50,397 bases of DNA from a virus, in IMG/VR virus record IMGVR_UViG_3300008516_000100, positions 1 to 50,397 of that record, one strand, 5' to 3'. The position numbers were made by a program, and so were the translations under genes. The notes beneath the pieces were generated by a model. The model had not been told where the DNA came from and ran no database searches. It worked only from the letters and a program-made list of their open reading frames with translations. Below, piece by piece: positions 41,376 through 49,331 of the stretch (position 1 is its first letter; each line of letters starts with the position of its first letter).

Positions 41376-41616
41376 ATCATTAATAGGAAAACCAGATACT
41401 GTTGATACTAGATATTTTGGGGTCGATCTGGAGTTAGGAGTCACTACTGTTGAAGTTTACTTGAAGAACCGGATAGATAATGCTAAAGTATTCTATAAAA
41501 GATATAGGGACAATCCACAACAGTTTAAAATGAAATATCCAAAGATATGGAATAGTATTCCTAATAACTATGGAACATGGACGAAGTGGCTCTTTAAGTA
41601 TTGTTTTGGAGGTTGA
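41368..41616 (+). CDS. Small hypothetical protein
   Basis: 82 residues, GGTGAT 8-13 bases before ATG 41368. The C-terminal half is rich in aromatic and basic residues (VFYKRYRDNPQQFKMKYPKIW). Overlaps the previous gene by eight bases. No family recognised. Confidence 0.52.
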   Translation: MSESLIGKPDTVDTRYFGVDLELGVTTVEVYLKNRIDNAKVFYKRYRDNPQQFKMKYPKIWNSIPNNYGTWTKWLFKYCFGG

Positions 41617-41620
41617 TTAA

Positions 41621-41878
41621 ATGGATTATGAAACAGATAATAGATGCATGCCTCATGAACCGAAGGGATTAACGATGATAGATTTTCAAGAGACGCGATT
41701 AGTTTCTAAAGCAATGATAAAATTCGGTGGAGATTTTGTTGGTTATCTCGGTAAAGCTTTAATACAAGCCGATGATGATAATGTACGTCGTATTTATGAT
41801 GCGTTTCCTGAATATTGGCAGAAATATCATAAGTTGGCGATTGAATACAAATTGGGAGAAGAAAATGATGGCCGATAG
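41621..41878 (+). CDS. Small hypothetical protein
   Basis: 85 residues with GGAGGTTGAT three bases before TAA-ATG, a strong site. Helical: DFQETRLVSKAMIKFGGDFVG and DDDNVRRIYDAFPEYWQKYH. Overlaps the next gene by 14 bases. No family recognised. Confidence 0.55.
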   Translation: MDYETDNRCMPHEPKGLTMIDFQETRLVSKAMIKFGGDFVGYLGKALIQADDDNVRRIYDAFPEYWQKYHKLAIEYKLGEENDGR

Positions 41879-42194
41879 ATACAGAAAAGGAGAAGAAGGT
41901 TGGCGAAAAAGACACAGAAACGATACAAGAAATCTTTATGATTTGATACGATATTTTGAATACGGAAAAACTTCAGGATTTAAAGCTGCTAGGGTATCAG
42001 AAGAACAAGAATGGTTTTGGGCTGATCAACTAAAAGAGCTTCTTGAGATATTGGAGTTAAAAAAAATGAAGAAATGGGAAGCGTGGGAATTAGAATTATT
42101 AGAAACATATAAACGACAACCAACGACAATAGGAACTGTTGCTAAGTTACTTTCGCGTTCGGAAGAGGAAGTGCAGCAAAAACTGGAGGAATAG
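41865..42194 (+). CDS. Possible DNA-binding helical protein
   Basis: 109 residues from ATG 41865 with GGGAG six bases upstream; longer in-frame sequence lies inside the previous gene. First half is Arg/Lys-rich (RYRKGEEGWRKRHRNDTRN). The end, WELELLETYKRQPTTIGTVAKLLSRSEEEVQQKL, has a Myb/helix-turn-helix-like pattern. May be a regulator of the downstream modification genes. Confidence 0.52.
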   Translation: MMADRYRKGEEGWRKRHRNDTRNLYDLIRYFEYGKTSGFKAARVSEEQEWFWADQLKELLEILELKKMKKWEAWELELLETYKRQPTTIGTVAKLLSRSEEEVQQKLEE

Positions 42195-42196
42195 GT

Positions 42197-42739
42197 ATGA
42201 TTTTAATTTTTGAGGGATTAGATAAATCTGGAAAATCAACTTTGATTGATTGTATAGAAGGAATTAAGATTAAGAATTACTATTTGCCGAAGGACGGTTC
42301 CGATGCGGAGCGGCAGAAGATTAAAGATGCTCATCAACTTATACTAGGGATGATAGAAAAATTTAAGGATTCTTCGTATCATGTTATCCTTGATAGAAGT
42401 CCTATCTCTGAAATTGTGTATTCGAAAGTTCGTCGAGGATATGAAGCAACGGATGATCCGGATTGGATGAAAATGGTTCATAGGTTACATGGATTGGGAG
42501 TTCTTGTTTTCTACTGCACGGCAGAAGATGACGAATTATGGCAACGATGTAAGGAGCATGCTGATCCGGACGCTCGAAGGGGAGAAATCAGTGAGTTAAA
42601 AGAACGTTACTTAAAGGTTCTAGGACATGGGAATATTGCTTATCGAGAATTGAATACTAGTAAAACGGGTATTGCCGAATGTCTTCAGGATATTCAATAT
42701 GTTATTGAAAGATTAGGTGGGGAACTTGGAACTAGATAA
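42197..42739 (+). CDS. Thymidylate kinase-like dNMP kinase
   Basis: 180 residues. P-loop EGLDKSGKST (6-15), DRSPISEIVYS (about 67-77) as the DR(Y/S) motif and a late LID-like RRGEISELKERY. Family members phosphorylate dTMP or modified dNMPs to diphosphates. With the neighbouring dCMP-hydroxymethylase-like enzyme it could phosphorylate a modified dCMP, as T4 gp1 does; this is inference. Ends overlapping the next gene by 23 bases. Confidence 0.78.
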   Translation: MILIFEGLDKSGKSTLIDCIEGIKIKNYYLPKDGSDAERQKIKDAHQLILGMIEKFKDSSYHVILDRSPISEIVYSKVRRGYEATDDPDWMKMVHRLHGLGVLVFYCTAEDDELWQRCKEHADPDARRGEISELKERYLKVLGHGNIAYRELNTSKTGIAECLQDIQYVIERLGGELGTR

Positions 42740-43736
42740 AACTTGCCTCCTATCTTTGGGTTATGACTTAGTAAGGAAACCGATTCAGATTATTTCTAAA
42801 CAAGGAGATTTTCAGAAAGAGCTAGAGAATGTTATTAAGGATCAATGTGAACAATATGATAATTTAGCTGTTTGCTTATCTGGTGGGATTGATAGTGCGG
42901 TGATTGCATATTATGCAACTCGTTATGCTAAAAAATTAACGGCGTATACAATGGTGTTTAATTACGACGGTGTTCCTGTTCAAGAGAGTAAATCGTTGGT
43001 TAAATTTCTTGATATTCCTCATAAGATAGAAAAGAAAAGCATTAATCGAATGGACATTGATTCAGCATTGCATCATATTCTTGAAATTTATTATCCTTTT
43101 GATAAAGGATCCTTGATTCCTATGTATTGGATGTTTGATTCTCTTTCAATGGAAAATTTCGACGGGGTTTTATTTGGAGATGGTGCTGATGAACTATTTG
43201 GTGGGTACAATCGGCATTTGAATTTTAATTCATTTTCGTTTCATAATAATATTGAAATTTTTAATGAAGAGGAGATAGAAACTTTGTTTCATTTACGGGT
43301 TAGTTCTAAATTGGAAAAGATCACAGATGACTTCAACAGGGTTCAAACGTTAGATGATTTATTAAATTTGGAATTTAAGTATGAATTCCCCAATGCTCAT
43401 TTATTGAAGATGGAAGCTTTTGCTAGTGAATTTAAAGTTAATACTTTATTTCCATTTCTCGATCAGAATTTTATGAACGTTGCGATGGGGACGAATCCCA
43501 AGATTTCTAACGGCGTTAAAAAAGAACCGTTATTTAATTTGTTTCATCAGATGTATGGCGCTAAACGAACTAAGATTCCTTTAAAGTTTGATTATTTAAG
43601 TTTATTATCTGTGTCTGATTTGACAGGGTATAAAGTGAAAGATAGATTGAAATGGGCTTATCCGTTTGAGAGGAACTATAATCGAAAGATTTGGATTGCT
43701 TATTTGTTAGAGAGATACGAGGAGATTCACGGATGA
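42717..43736 (+). CDS. Asparagine synthetase-like ATP pyrophosphatase without glutaminase domain
   Basis: 339 residues from GTG 42717. SGGIDSA (55-61) is the PP-loop and FGDGADELFGGY (153-164) the second AsnB hallmark. The N-terminal Cys-dependent glutaminase domain of AsnB is absent, so ammonia or another amine must come from elsewhere. Enzymes of this family activate a carboxylate with ATP and form an amide. In the middle of a nucleotide-modification cluster it may amidate a carboxylated base or nucleotide, but an ordinary metabolic or protein-modifying role remains open. Confidence 0.78.
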   Translation: MGNLELDKTCLLSLGYDLVRKPIQIISKQGDFQKELENVIKDQCEQYDNLAVCLSGGIDSAVIAYYATRYAKKLTAYTMVFNYDGVPVQESKSLVKFLDIPHKIEKKSINRMDIDSALHHILEIYYPFDKGSLIPMYWMFDSLSMENFDGVLFGDGADELFGGYNRHLNFNSFSFHNNIEIFNEEEIETLFHLRVSSKLEKITDDFNRVQTLDDLLNLEFKYEFPNAHLLKMEAFASEFKVNTLFPFLDQNFMNVAMGTNPKISNGVKKEPLFNLFHQMYGAKRTKIPLKFDYLSLLSVSDLTGYKVKDRLKWAYPFERNYNRKIWIAYLLERYEEIHG

Positions 43737-44146
43737 ATATAAAAGATACAAGATCAATTGAGATTAAAGGCGATTTATTAGTAGCAATTTTTGCTCGGCA
43801 AAATGAATTACTGAAAAAGTATCAGGAGATTGAAAGGAAAAATGGATTGCTTCAAACAGAGGATATTCCAGTTGATTTAGATGATGCAAAAGGTCAGCAA
43901 AGGTTAAAAGATTTTGCTTGGAGAGTTACTGAGGAACTTGGGGAAGCAATGAATTGTTTGAAGAATAAACCCTGGAAGCAGACACAGATGGAAACGGATA
44001 AGAATCACTATTATGAAGAATTGGCGGATGCATTTCATTTTTTTATTGAACTGTGCATTCTTTCAGGGATTGACGAAAAGAAATTAGCGGAATTATATTT
44101 TAAGAAAAGTTTGGTAAATAAATTTCGACAGAGGAGTAATTATTAA
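43733..44146 (+). CDS. All-alpha NTP pyrophosphatase (MazG/dUTPase-2/dCTPase-like)
   Basis: 137 residues from ATG 43733 (ATGA overlap, GAGGAG upstream). Metal-binding helices show as TEELGEAMN and EELADAFHFFIEL, the ExxE and ExxD pairs of this superfamily. Such enzymes hydrolyse dUTP, dCTP or house-cleaning NTPs to monophosphates. Next to a dCMP-hydroxymethylase-like gene, dCTP hydrolysis (like T4 gp56) would feed dCMP. Substrate not provable by eye. Confidence 0.75.
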   Translation: MNIKDTRSIEIKGDLLVAIFARQNELLKKYQEIERKNGLLQTEDIPVDLDDAKGQQRLKDFAWRVTEELGEAMNCLKNKPWKQTQMETDKNHYYEELADAFHFFIELCILSGIDEKKLAELYFKKSLVNKFRQRSNY

Positions 44147-44667
44147 TGGAAGTAATTCAAAAAGCTGTTGAATCTTGCGTGAAATGTGGTTTGCAATATG
44201 GAAATTCTTCTATTGGTTTTGGAAAGATTGATAAACCATTAATATTTTTTATTGGAACGAATCCATGGGTAGAAAATCATAAGTTTAAAGATGGTCGTGG
44301 AATAACTATTTTAAAAAAGAAATTAGCTGAATGGAAATTCGATGATTTTTTTATGGACAACATTGTAAAATGCCAGATGCCTCATGGAGGACAGAAGCCA
44401 GATGTTTGGCACGCTGAACATTGTATTCAATATTTGAACGATCAAATCGAGAAAATTAAACCCCGTTTTATTATTTGTTTTGGTTATTATGCATCGATGT
44501 ATTTTATTGGGGGATACGCTTCTTGGATGGAATATGATAGTTATATGAGTATTCCCGTGTATACAATTCCGCATTTCTCTTCAATATTATATAAGGGAGA
44601 ACGAGAGCGAATTGATTATTATAAACGATTGAAAGGATTAATCAAGGAATTGAAAAATGAGCTTTAG
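44146..44667 (+). CDS. Family-4/5-like uracil-DNA glycosylase superfamily protein with Fe-S cysteines
   Basis: 173 residues. C11-x2-C14 ... C76-x16-C93 matches the four-Cys cluster of family 4 UDGs. FFIGTNPW (35-41) replaces the usual G-E-A-P-G active motif, and PHFSS near the end stands for the HPS motif. NIVKCQMP is typical of the superfamily. The changed active motif suggests another base or a changed role. Starts in the preceding stop codon. Confidence 0.72.
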   Translation: MEVIQKAVESCVKCGLQYGNSSIGFGKIDKPLIFFIGTNPWVENHKFKDGRGITILKKKLAEWKFDDFFMDNIVKCQMPHGGQKPDVWHAEHCIQYLNDQIEKIKPRFIICFGYYASMYFIGGYASWMEYDSYMSIPVYTIPHFSSILYKGERERIDYYKRLKGLIKELKNEL

Positions 44668-45904
44668 AGCATTGGGCGTAACTTGTGGGATTGGTTCGAT
44701 GTTGATTGGTGCAAAACAAGCAGGTTTTGAGATTGCGGGAAATATTGAGTGGCGAGGATACTGTCATACAGGGACTTTTGAGCATAATTTTCCCAATGCT
44801 TTTATAGTTAAAAAGTATGATGATTTAACAGAAGAGCAGAAAAAAGATATTCAAGGAATTGATTTAGTTATGGGTCATCCGGATTGCGGTAATTATAGTA
44901 AGATGACACAAAATAAGAATCTTCGAGGGAATCCTGGAGATATTCCTTTGTTTGTTTCTTTAATAAAAAAAGTAAACCCAAAAATATTCGTGATGGACAA
45001 TCTTCCCAAATGTTTGATTGCTTATACAATTAAACAATGGCATAGAGAACTTTCAAATTATGATTTATTTCCCGAATTGGTATGCAATGCTGCATATGGG
45101 AATTCTCAAAAGCATAGAAATCGGTTTTTTATGGTTGGGGCAAAGAAAAATCAAAAATTTATTTTTTTGCCAACAGAAATAGAAGATATTCCAAGTATTG
45201 ATAAATGTTTTGTTAATCTTCCTTATGAAAGAGATATTCCTGAGATTAATCATGAGCATCGTTCTCTTGATGAGCAAAGCGATTATATTTCTTATAAAAA
45301 AGATCGGAGGAAGCTTACATATAAAGAAGTGTCAAGAATTTTTTTAGATATACCTAAAGTACTTGAAGAACTTAAGGAAGAAAATATTTCTGAACAGCGG
45401 TTAAGAAAACTCGGGTTTAGAAGAAATCTTTCAAATTCTAGGGTTTGGAATCCCCCCTATAGAACGAAAGAGGGAGAGATTAGACTTCGAATTGGCAAAT
45501 GTAAATTGAATTGGGGAGATCAAGCGTTTTTAGTTACAGGGGGGGAAAATTTGTATCACCCTGAAACTGCGATGCCTCTCACTTGTAGGGAACGAGCTAG
45601 AATTCAGGGTTGTCCGGATAATTTTTATTTTGTTTTGCCCAAAAAACATGGTTCTAAGATGTGGAAACAAACGGGGAAATTTATGCCTGTTCAATTTTGT
45701 CGATATATTTCAGGGCAAATAATGATTCATTTAATGGGGTTAGATTTTAAATCTTCTGGAGAGCGATTAATAAAATCGAATAGATATATCGATGACGCTA
45801 AAAAATGGTATTGTCAAAACATCGGATATGGGGGCATTCAAAATAAGGTTTGTGAAGCTTGTTGGTTGAGTTGCAAAGAGGGTTTTAAAGATGAGAATAT
45901 TTAA
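44657..45904 (+). CDS. C5-cytosine DNA methyltransferase-like protein with atypical motifs
   Basis: 415 residues. Motif I LGVTCGIGSMLIGAKQAGF (6-24), motif VIII QKHRNRFFMVG (151-161) and motif IX LTCRERARIQGCPDNF (308-323) are clear. The catalytic motif IV reads HPDCGNYS (C77 kept, the Pro before it is Asp), and motif VI reads MDNLP (D114-N115) in place of ENV. A C-terminal CEACWLSC adds a likely zinc site. The changes point to altered chemistry or substrate. It overlaps its neighbours by 11 and 14 bases. Confidence 0.75.
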   Translation: MSFRALGVTCGIGSMLIGAKQAGFEIAGNIEWRGYCHTGTFEHNFPNAFIVKKYDDLTEEQKKDIQGIDLVMGHPDCGNYSKMTQNKNLRGNPGDIPLFVSLIKKVNPKIFVMDNLPKCLIAYTIKQWHRELSNYDLFPELVCNAAYGNSQKHRNRFFMVGAKKNQKFIFLPTEIEDIPSIDKCFVNLPYERDIPEINHEHRSLDEQSDYISYKKDRRKLTYKEVSRIFLDIPKVLEELKEENISEQRLRKLGFRRNLSNSRVWNPPYRTKEGEIRLRIGKCKLNWGDQAFLVTGGENLYHPETAMPLTCRERARIQGCPDNFYFVLPKKHGSKMWKQTGKFMPVQFCRYISGQIMIHLMGLDFKSSGERLIKSNRYIDDAKKWYCQNIGYGGIQNKVCEACWLSCKEGFKDENI

Positions 45905-46583
45905 TAATTGTTTAGAAATGATTAAAGAAGTTGAGCGGGATCTTTTTGAAATGGGCATTAAATATCAATCTGCAACCGTTCAAGATTTTGATGCTTCTAA
46001 AGATAAAGCTTTTGAAACCTTGGAATTGAATGGTTATGCTTATAAATTAACTTCGATGGATCAGTTAGATGAAATGCTTGATTATATGAAAATTTCGAAA
46101 TTATGGGTGGAAGCAGAACATATTGAGCGATTAGATCCAGGATTTGAAAATCCGGGGAAAGCGTGGAAATTGTATAGGGTTTGGGAACAATATCTTCATG
46201 ATGGAATTTTTCAATATACTTATAGTGAACGTCTTCGTGAGCAATTAGCTTATGTTATTCGGGAACTGAGAAGAAATTCTAATACTCGTCAAGCAGTTCT
46301 TACGATTTATGATCGGTATCAAGATATGATGAATTGGGGGGGAAAGGCTAGAGTTCCTTGTAGTTTATCTTATCAATTTATTATTAGAAATAGGAAACTT
46401 CGTTTAATTTATTCGATGAGGAGTTGTGATTTTCTTAAACATTTTGCTGCTGATGTTGCTTTGGCTTTATTATTGCAAGGAGAAATTGCTAAAGAATTAA
46501 AGTTGAATCCTGGAACGTTTACTCATTTTTTGGGAAGTCTTCATGCTTTTCACGGGGATATGAAAGACCGGGGAATCTATTAA
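45891..46583 (+). CDS. Thymidylate-synthase-fold enzyme, dCMP hydroxymethylase-like
   Basis: 230 residues. VPCSLSYQF holds the catalytic Cys157; MRSCD (176-180) supplies the phosphate-binding Arg and Ser; GSLHAF holds H218. In thymidylate synthases RSCD is followed eight residues later by the invariant Asn that selects uracil; here that position is D188. An Asp there is the known mark of dCMP hydroxymethylases such as T4 gp42. The usual HLYS-type Tyr is Phe. Predicted to add a one-carbon unit from methylene-tetrahydrofolate to dCMP. Confidence 0.72.
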   Translation: MRIFNNCLEMIKEVERDLFEMGIKYQSATVQDFDASKDKAFETLELNGYAYKLTSMDQLDEMLDYMKISKLWVEAEHIERLDPGFENPGKAWKLYRVWEQYLHDGIFQYTYSERLREQLAYVIRELRRNSNTRQAVLTIYDRYQDMMNWGGKARVPCSLSYQFIIRNRKLRLIYSMRSCDFLKHFAADVALALLLQGEIAKELKLNPGTFTHFLGSLHAFHGDMKDRGIY

Positions 46584-46695
46584 ACACTTATGAGGAGCTT
46601 TGTAAACAAGTTGTAGGACTTAAAAATATTTCTTCTAATAGTAACTATTGTATTTAATTTAAAAGTGCTTAAAACGCATGTACGGAGTTTGAAAA
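46584..46695 (+). other. Spacer before the dCMP deaminase
   Basis: 112 bases without a gene in an otherwise overlapping gene run. AAAAGTGCTTAAAACGCATG (46661-46680) resembles the 5' region at 551-572. A TATTTAATTTAAAA stretch (about 46651-46664) is TATA-like and would start RNA near 46680, close to the ATG. Possible internal promoter. Confidence 0.3.
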
Positions 46696-47187
46696 ATGGT
46701 AGATAGGATAAATTGGGATGATTACTTTCTTAAGATTGTAGATACAGTTGCTGAACGGGCAACCTGTAGTCGTGGTAGATCTGCGTGTGTTATTGTAAGC
46801 GACGATAGATGCATTCTTTCTACAGGATACGTTGGAAGCCCACACGGTTTCTCTCATTGTGATGATGATGGTCATTTATTTATTAATCAAATGGACGAAG
46901 ATGGAAAAACAATTTCTCAACACTGTGTTCGAACTATACATTGTGAAGTGAATGCTGTTGCTCAAGCGGCCCGAAGAGGAATATCACTTAACGGGGCTAC
47001 AGTTTACATTACTATGGAACCCTGTTTTAGTTGCGCAAAGATGCTTATTCAATGCGGGATTAAAAGGGTTGTTTGTAAATATAAATATCAATATGGTGAA
47101 TTATCTAGATATACTTTAAAGAGAGCAGGCGTTTCATTAGTTGTAAGGGAAAATGAGATATTAGGGTATAACAATGTTCTTGAATGA
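46696..47187 (+). CDS. dCMP deaminase
   Basis: 163 residues. Zinc-site motifs HCEVNAV (82-88, His and catalytic Glu) and EPCFSCAKM (108-116) are intact. Further Cys and His around 24-55 may bind a second zinc as in other viral dCMP deaminases. It converts dCMP to dUMP, so beside a dCMP-directed enzyme it would balance the cytosine and thymine pools. Overlaps the polymerase gene by 14 bases. Confidence 0.86.
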   Translation: MVDRINWDDYFLKIVDTVAERATCSRGRSACVIVSDDRCILSTGYVGSPHGFSHCDDDGHLFINQMDEDGKTISQHCVRTIHCEVNAVAQAARRGISLNGATVYITMEPCFSCAKMLIQCGIKRVVCKYKYQYGELSRYTLKRAGVSLVVRENEILGYNNVLE

Positions 47188-48943
47188 ACTATCTACGAAT
47201 ATTTTAGAGTGGATTGATTCATTAAAGATAATTTCTTTGGATACTGAAACGATTTCGCTTGAGGATAAAACTTTAAACGGATTTAGTTTTGCTGGAATTC
47301 GAGATCAGAAACTTGTAGGATATTATGTTCCTTTAAATCACTCGAAAGTAAAGAACATGGATTTTGGGGATGCTTGGAAATTATTGAATAAAATTTGTTT
47401 TGTTCCGCAGATAATATTTCATAATTATTCTTTTGATGCTCGAGTTTTAGCTAAATACGGATTGGAGGTGAAATATCCTCCACAAGATACTTTGATATTA
47501 GCGCAACTTTGGGATGAGAATAGATCCCATCGATTGAAGGCATTGGTAAAAGATTATTTAAAACGACCGATGTTATCTTATCATGATATTTGTGGAACGG
47601 GGAAAAAGAAAGTTAAGTTTCAAGATGCTGATCCAGCTCTTCTTGAAATTTATGGTACTGATGATGCTATTCGTACTTATGAATTATTTGAATATTTATA
47701 TCCCAAAATGATGAAAGATGAGGATTTGGCTTTCCTTTATCATTATATTGAAAGACCTTTAACGGAGGTTGTTCGAGACATGCAAGTATCGGGTATTCGA
47801 ATAGATACTTTGATGGTTAAGAACATTGAAAAAATTTGTAAGGAAAAATGTGATGCTTTACAGAAAAAGATTATAAAGAAAGTTGGCGATATAAATATTA
47901 ATAGTACAAAACAATTACGAGAGTATTTTATCGATAAGTGTCACGCTCCTGTAGTAAAGGCATCAAAGAAAACGGGAATCCCGTCTGTTGATAGGGAAAC
48001 TTTAGAGAAATATTCTGAGATGTTTCCAGAAGCTGCGTGGATTTTAACTTATCGAAAATATTATAAGATTTATACTTCATTTGTTCCTGCTTTGAGTTCT
48101 GAGAGAATATATGCGTCATTTAATCAATCTGGGACAGTTAGTGGAAGATTTTCTAGTTCTAATCCTAATATGCAGAATATTCCACGCGAGGACGAGTTTG
48201 GAATTCGGAAGGCTATTCTTCCGGACGAGGATCAGTTGATTATTTGCGCGGATTATTCTCAAATTGAGTTACGTATTTTAGCACATTTTAGTCGAGATCC
48301 GGTATTAGTGAAGGCATATCAAAACGGGGAAGATATTCACCAAATAACGGCGGATGCTTGTGGATGTAGCAGAATGATGGCGAAAACGATTAATTTTGGG
48401 TTGATGTATAGAATGTCTTCCCGGACGTTAGCGAAGCAATTGAAGATTAATCAAAAAGAGGCTCATATGTATGTGGAAGGATACTTTGAATCGTATGAGG
48501 CTATTCCAAGATTTTACGAGGATGTTATTAAAGAGTCTATTCAACATGGATATATTCGAACACTTTATGGAAGAAAACGACGATTAACGAGAAATTATTA
48601 TCAAAAAGATCACGGTGGAAAGTACCATGAGATGTCTAGTATTATTAATTCGAAGATTCAAGGGACTTCTGCTGATATTATTAAATATGCGATGGTTAAA
48701 ATGTTTCAACCTTTAAACGCTCTTGGAGCTCGAATTCTTTTAACTGTTCATGATGAGGTTGTTGTAAGTACTTCGAAAGAGAATTTATTATCTTGTTGCA
48801 AAATTATAAAAGAAGCGATGCTTGAAGTAGCTCAATTATCTATACCTGTTGAAATAGATATTAGGATAGGTCGAACTTGGGGGGAGGCGAAACATGGTCC
48901 AACCCCGCAGGAATATGATGCGAATCCGCTGATATTAGGGTGA
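47174..48943 (+). CDS. polA: Family A DNA polymerase with 3'-5' exonuclease
   Basis: 589 residues, no 5' nuclease domain. Exonuclease: SLDTET (21-26), HNYSFDARVL (83-92) and YGTDD (160-164). Polymerase: motif A ADYSQIELR (359-367), O-helix SRMMAKTINFGLMYR (399-413) with R400, K404 and F408, and motif C TVHDEV (524-529). The residue after the conserved Tyr412 is Arg, where Gly is usual. It is the replicative polymerase of the virus; cellular archaea use families B and D, so it is of viral or bacterial origin. Confidence 0.93.
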   Translation: MFLNELSTNILEWIDSLKIISLDTETISLEDKTLNGFSFAGIRDQKLVGYYVPLNHSKVKNMDFGDAWKLLNKICFVPQIIFHNYSFDARVLAKYGLEVKYPPQDTLILAQLWDENRSHRLKALVKDYLKRPMLSYHDICGTGKKKVKFQDADPALLEIYGTDDAIRTYELFEYLYPKMMKDEDLAFLYHYIERPLTEVVRDMQVSGIRIDTLMVKNIEKICKEKCDALQKKIIKKVGDININSTKQLREYFIDKCHAPVVKASKKTGIPSVDRETLEKYSEMFPEAAWILTYRKYYKIYTSFVPALSSERIYASFNQSGTVSGRFSSSNPNMQNIPREDEFGIRKAILPDEDQLIICADYSQIELRILAHFSRDPVLVKAYQNGEDIHQITADACGCSRMMAKTINFGLMYRMSSRTLAKQLKINQKEAHMYVEGYFESYEAIPRFYEDVIKESIQHGYIRTLYGRKRRLTRNYYQKDHGGKYHEMSSIINSKIQGTSADIIKYAMVKMFQPLNALGARILLTVHDEVVVSTSKENLLSCCKIIKEAMLEVAQLSIPVEIDIRIGRTWGEAKHGPTPQEYDANPLILG

Positions 48944-48986
48944 AAGTTTATTATAGTTAAACGTATTCGCCCCCTTGGTGAGTCAG

Positions 48987-49331
48987 ATGGGAAAATTATT
49001 AGACCAATATAAAATACAGATAAAGAATTATAGAAAATTTAAGGGTCAGCAAAGGAATTTAAGGACATTTCCAAGATGTTCTTCTGATAGCGTTGAAGTA
49101 GTGGTAATGAACAGTTTAGATCCAATTAAAAGAATTCGAACAAGAATTGTTGAGATAGGAAGGTTCGGACGTCAAGGATATTCTCATGTTGTTACGAGGA
49201 TTAAATGCCCGGAATGCGGAAATATTCTTGAAGTTGATAAAAGGTGGTTAGGTTTTATTTGTACGAACCATAAAAAAAGAATATGGGAAGTTGTTGAGGT
49301 ATATGAAAAGAATGGCAAAAGATTTAAGTGA
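48987..49331 (+). CDS. Zinc-finger hypothetical protein
   Basis: 114 residues from ATG 48987; GGTGAG (48977-48982) lies five bases upstream. Basic N-terminal half (QIKNYRKFKGQQRNLRTF), then CPECGN and C-x2-NH about 17 residues later, a CxxC...CxxH zinc site. Overlaps the ligase start. Probably nucleic-acid binding. Confidence 0.6.
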   Translation: MGKLLDQYKIQIKNYRKFKGQQRNLRTFPRCSSDSVEVVVMNSLDPIKRIRTRIVEIGRFGRQGYSHVVTRIKCPECGNILEVDKRWLGFICTNHKKRIWEVVEVYEKNGKRFK

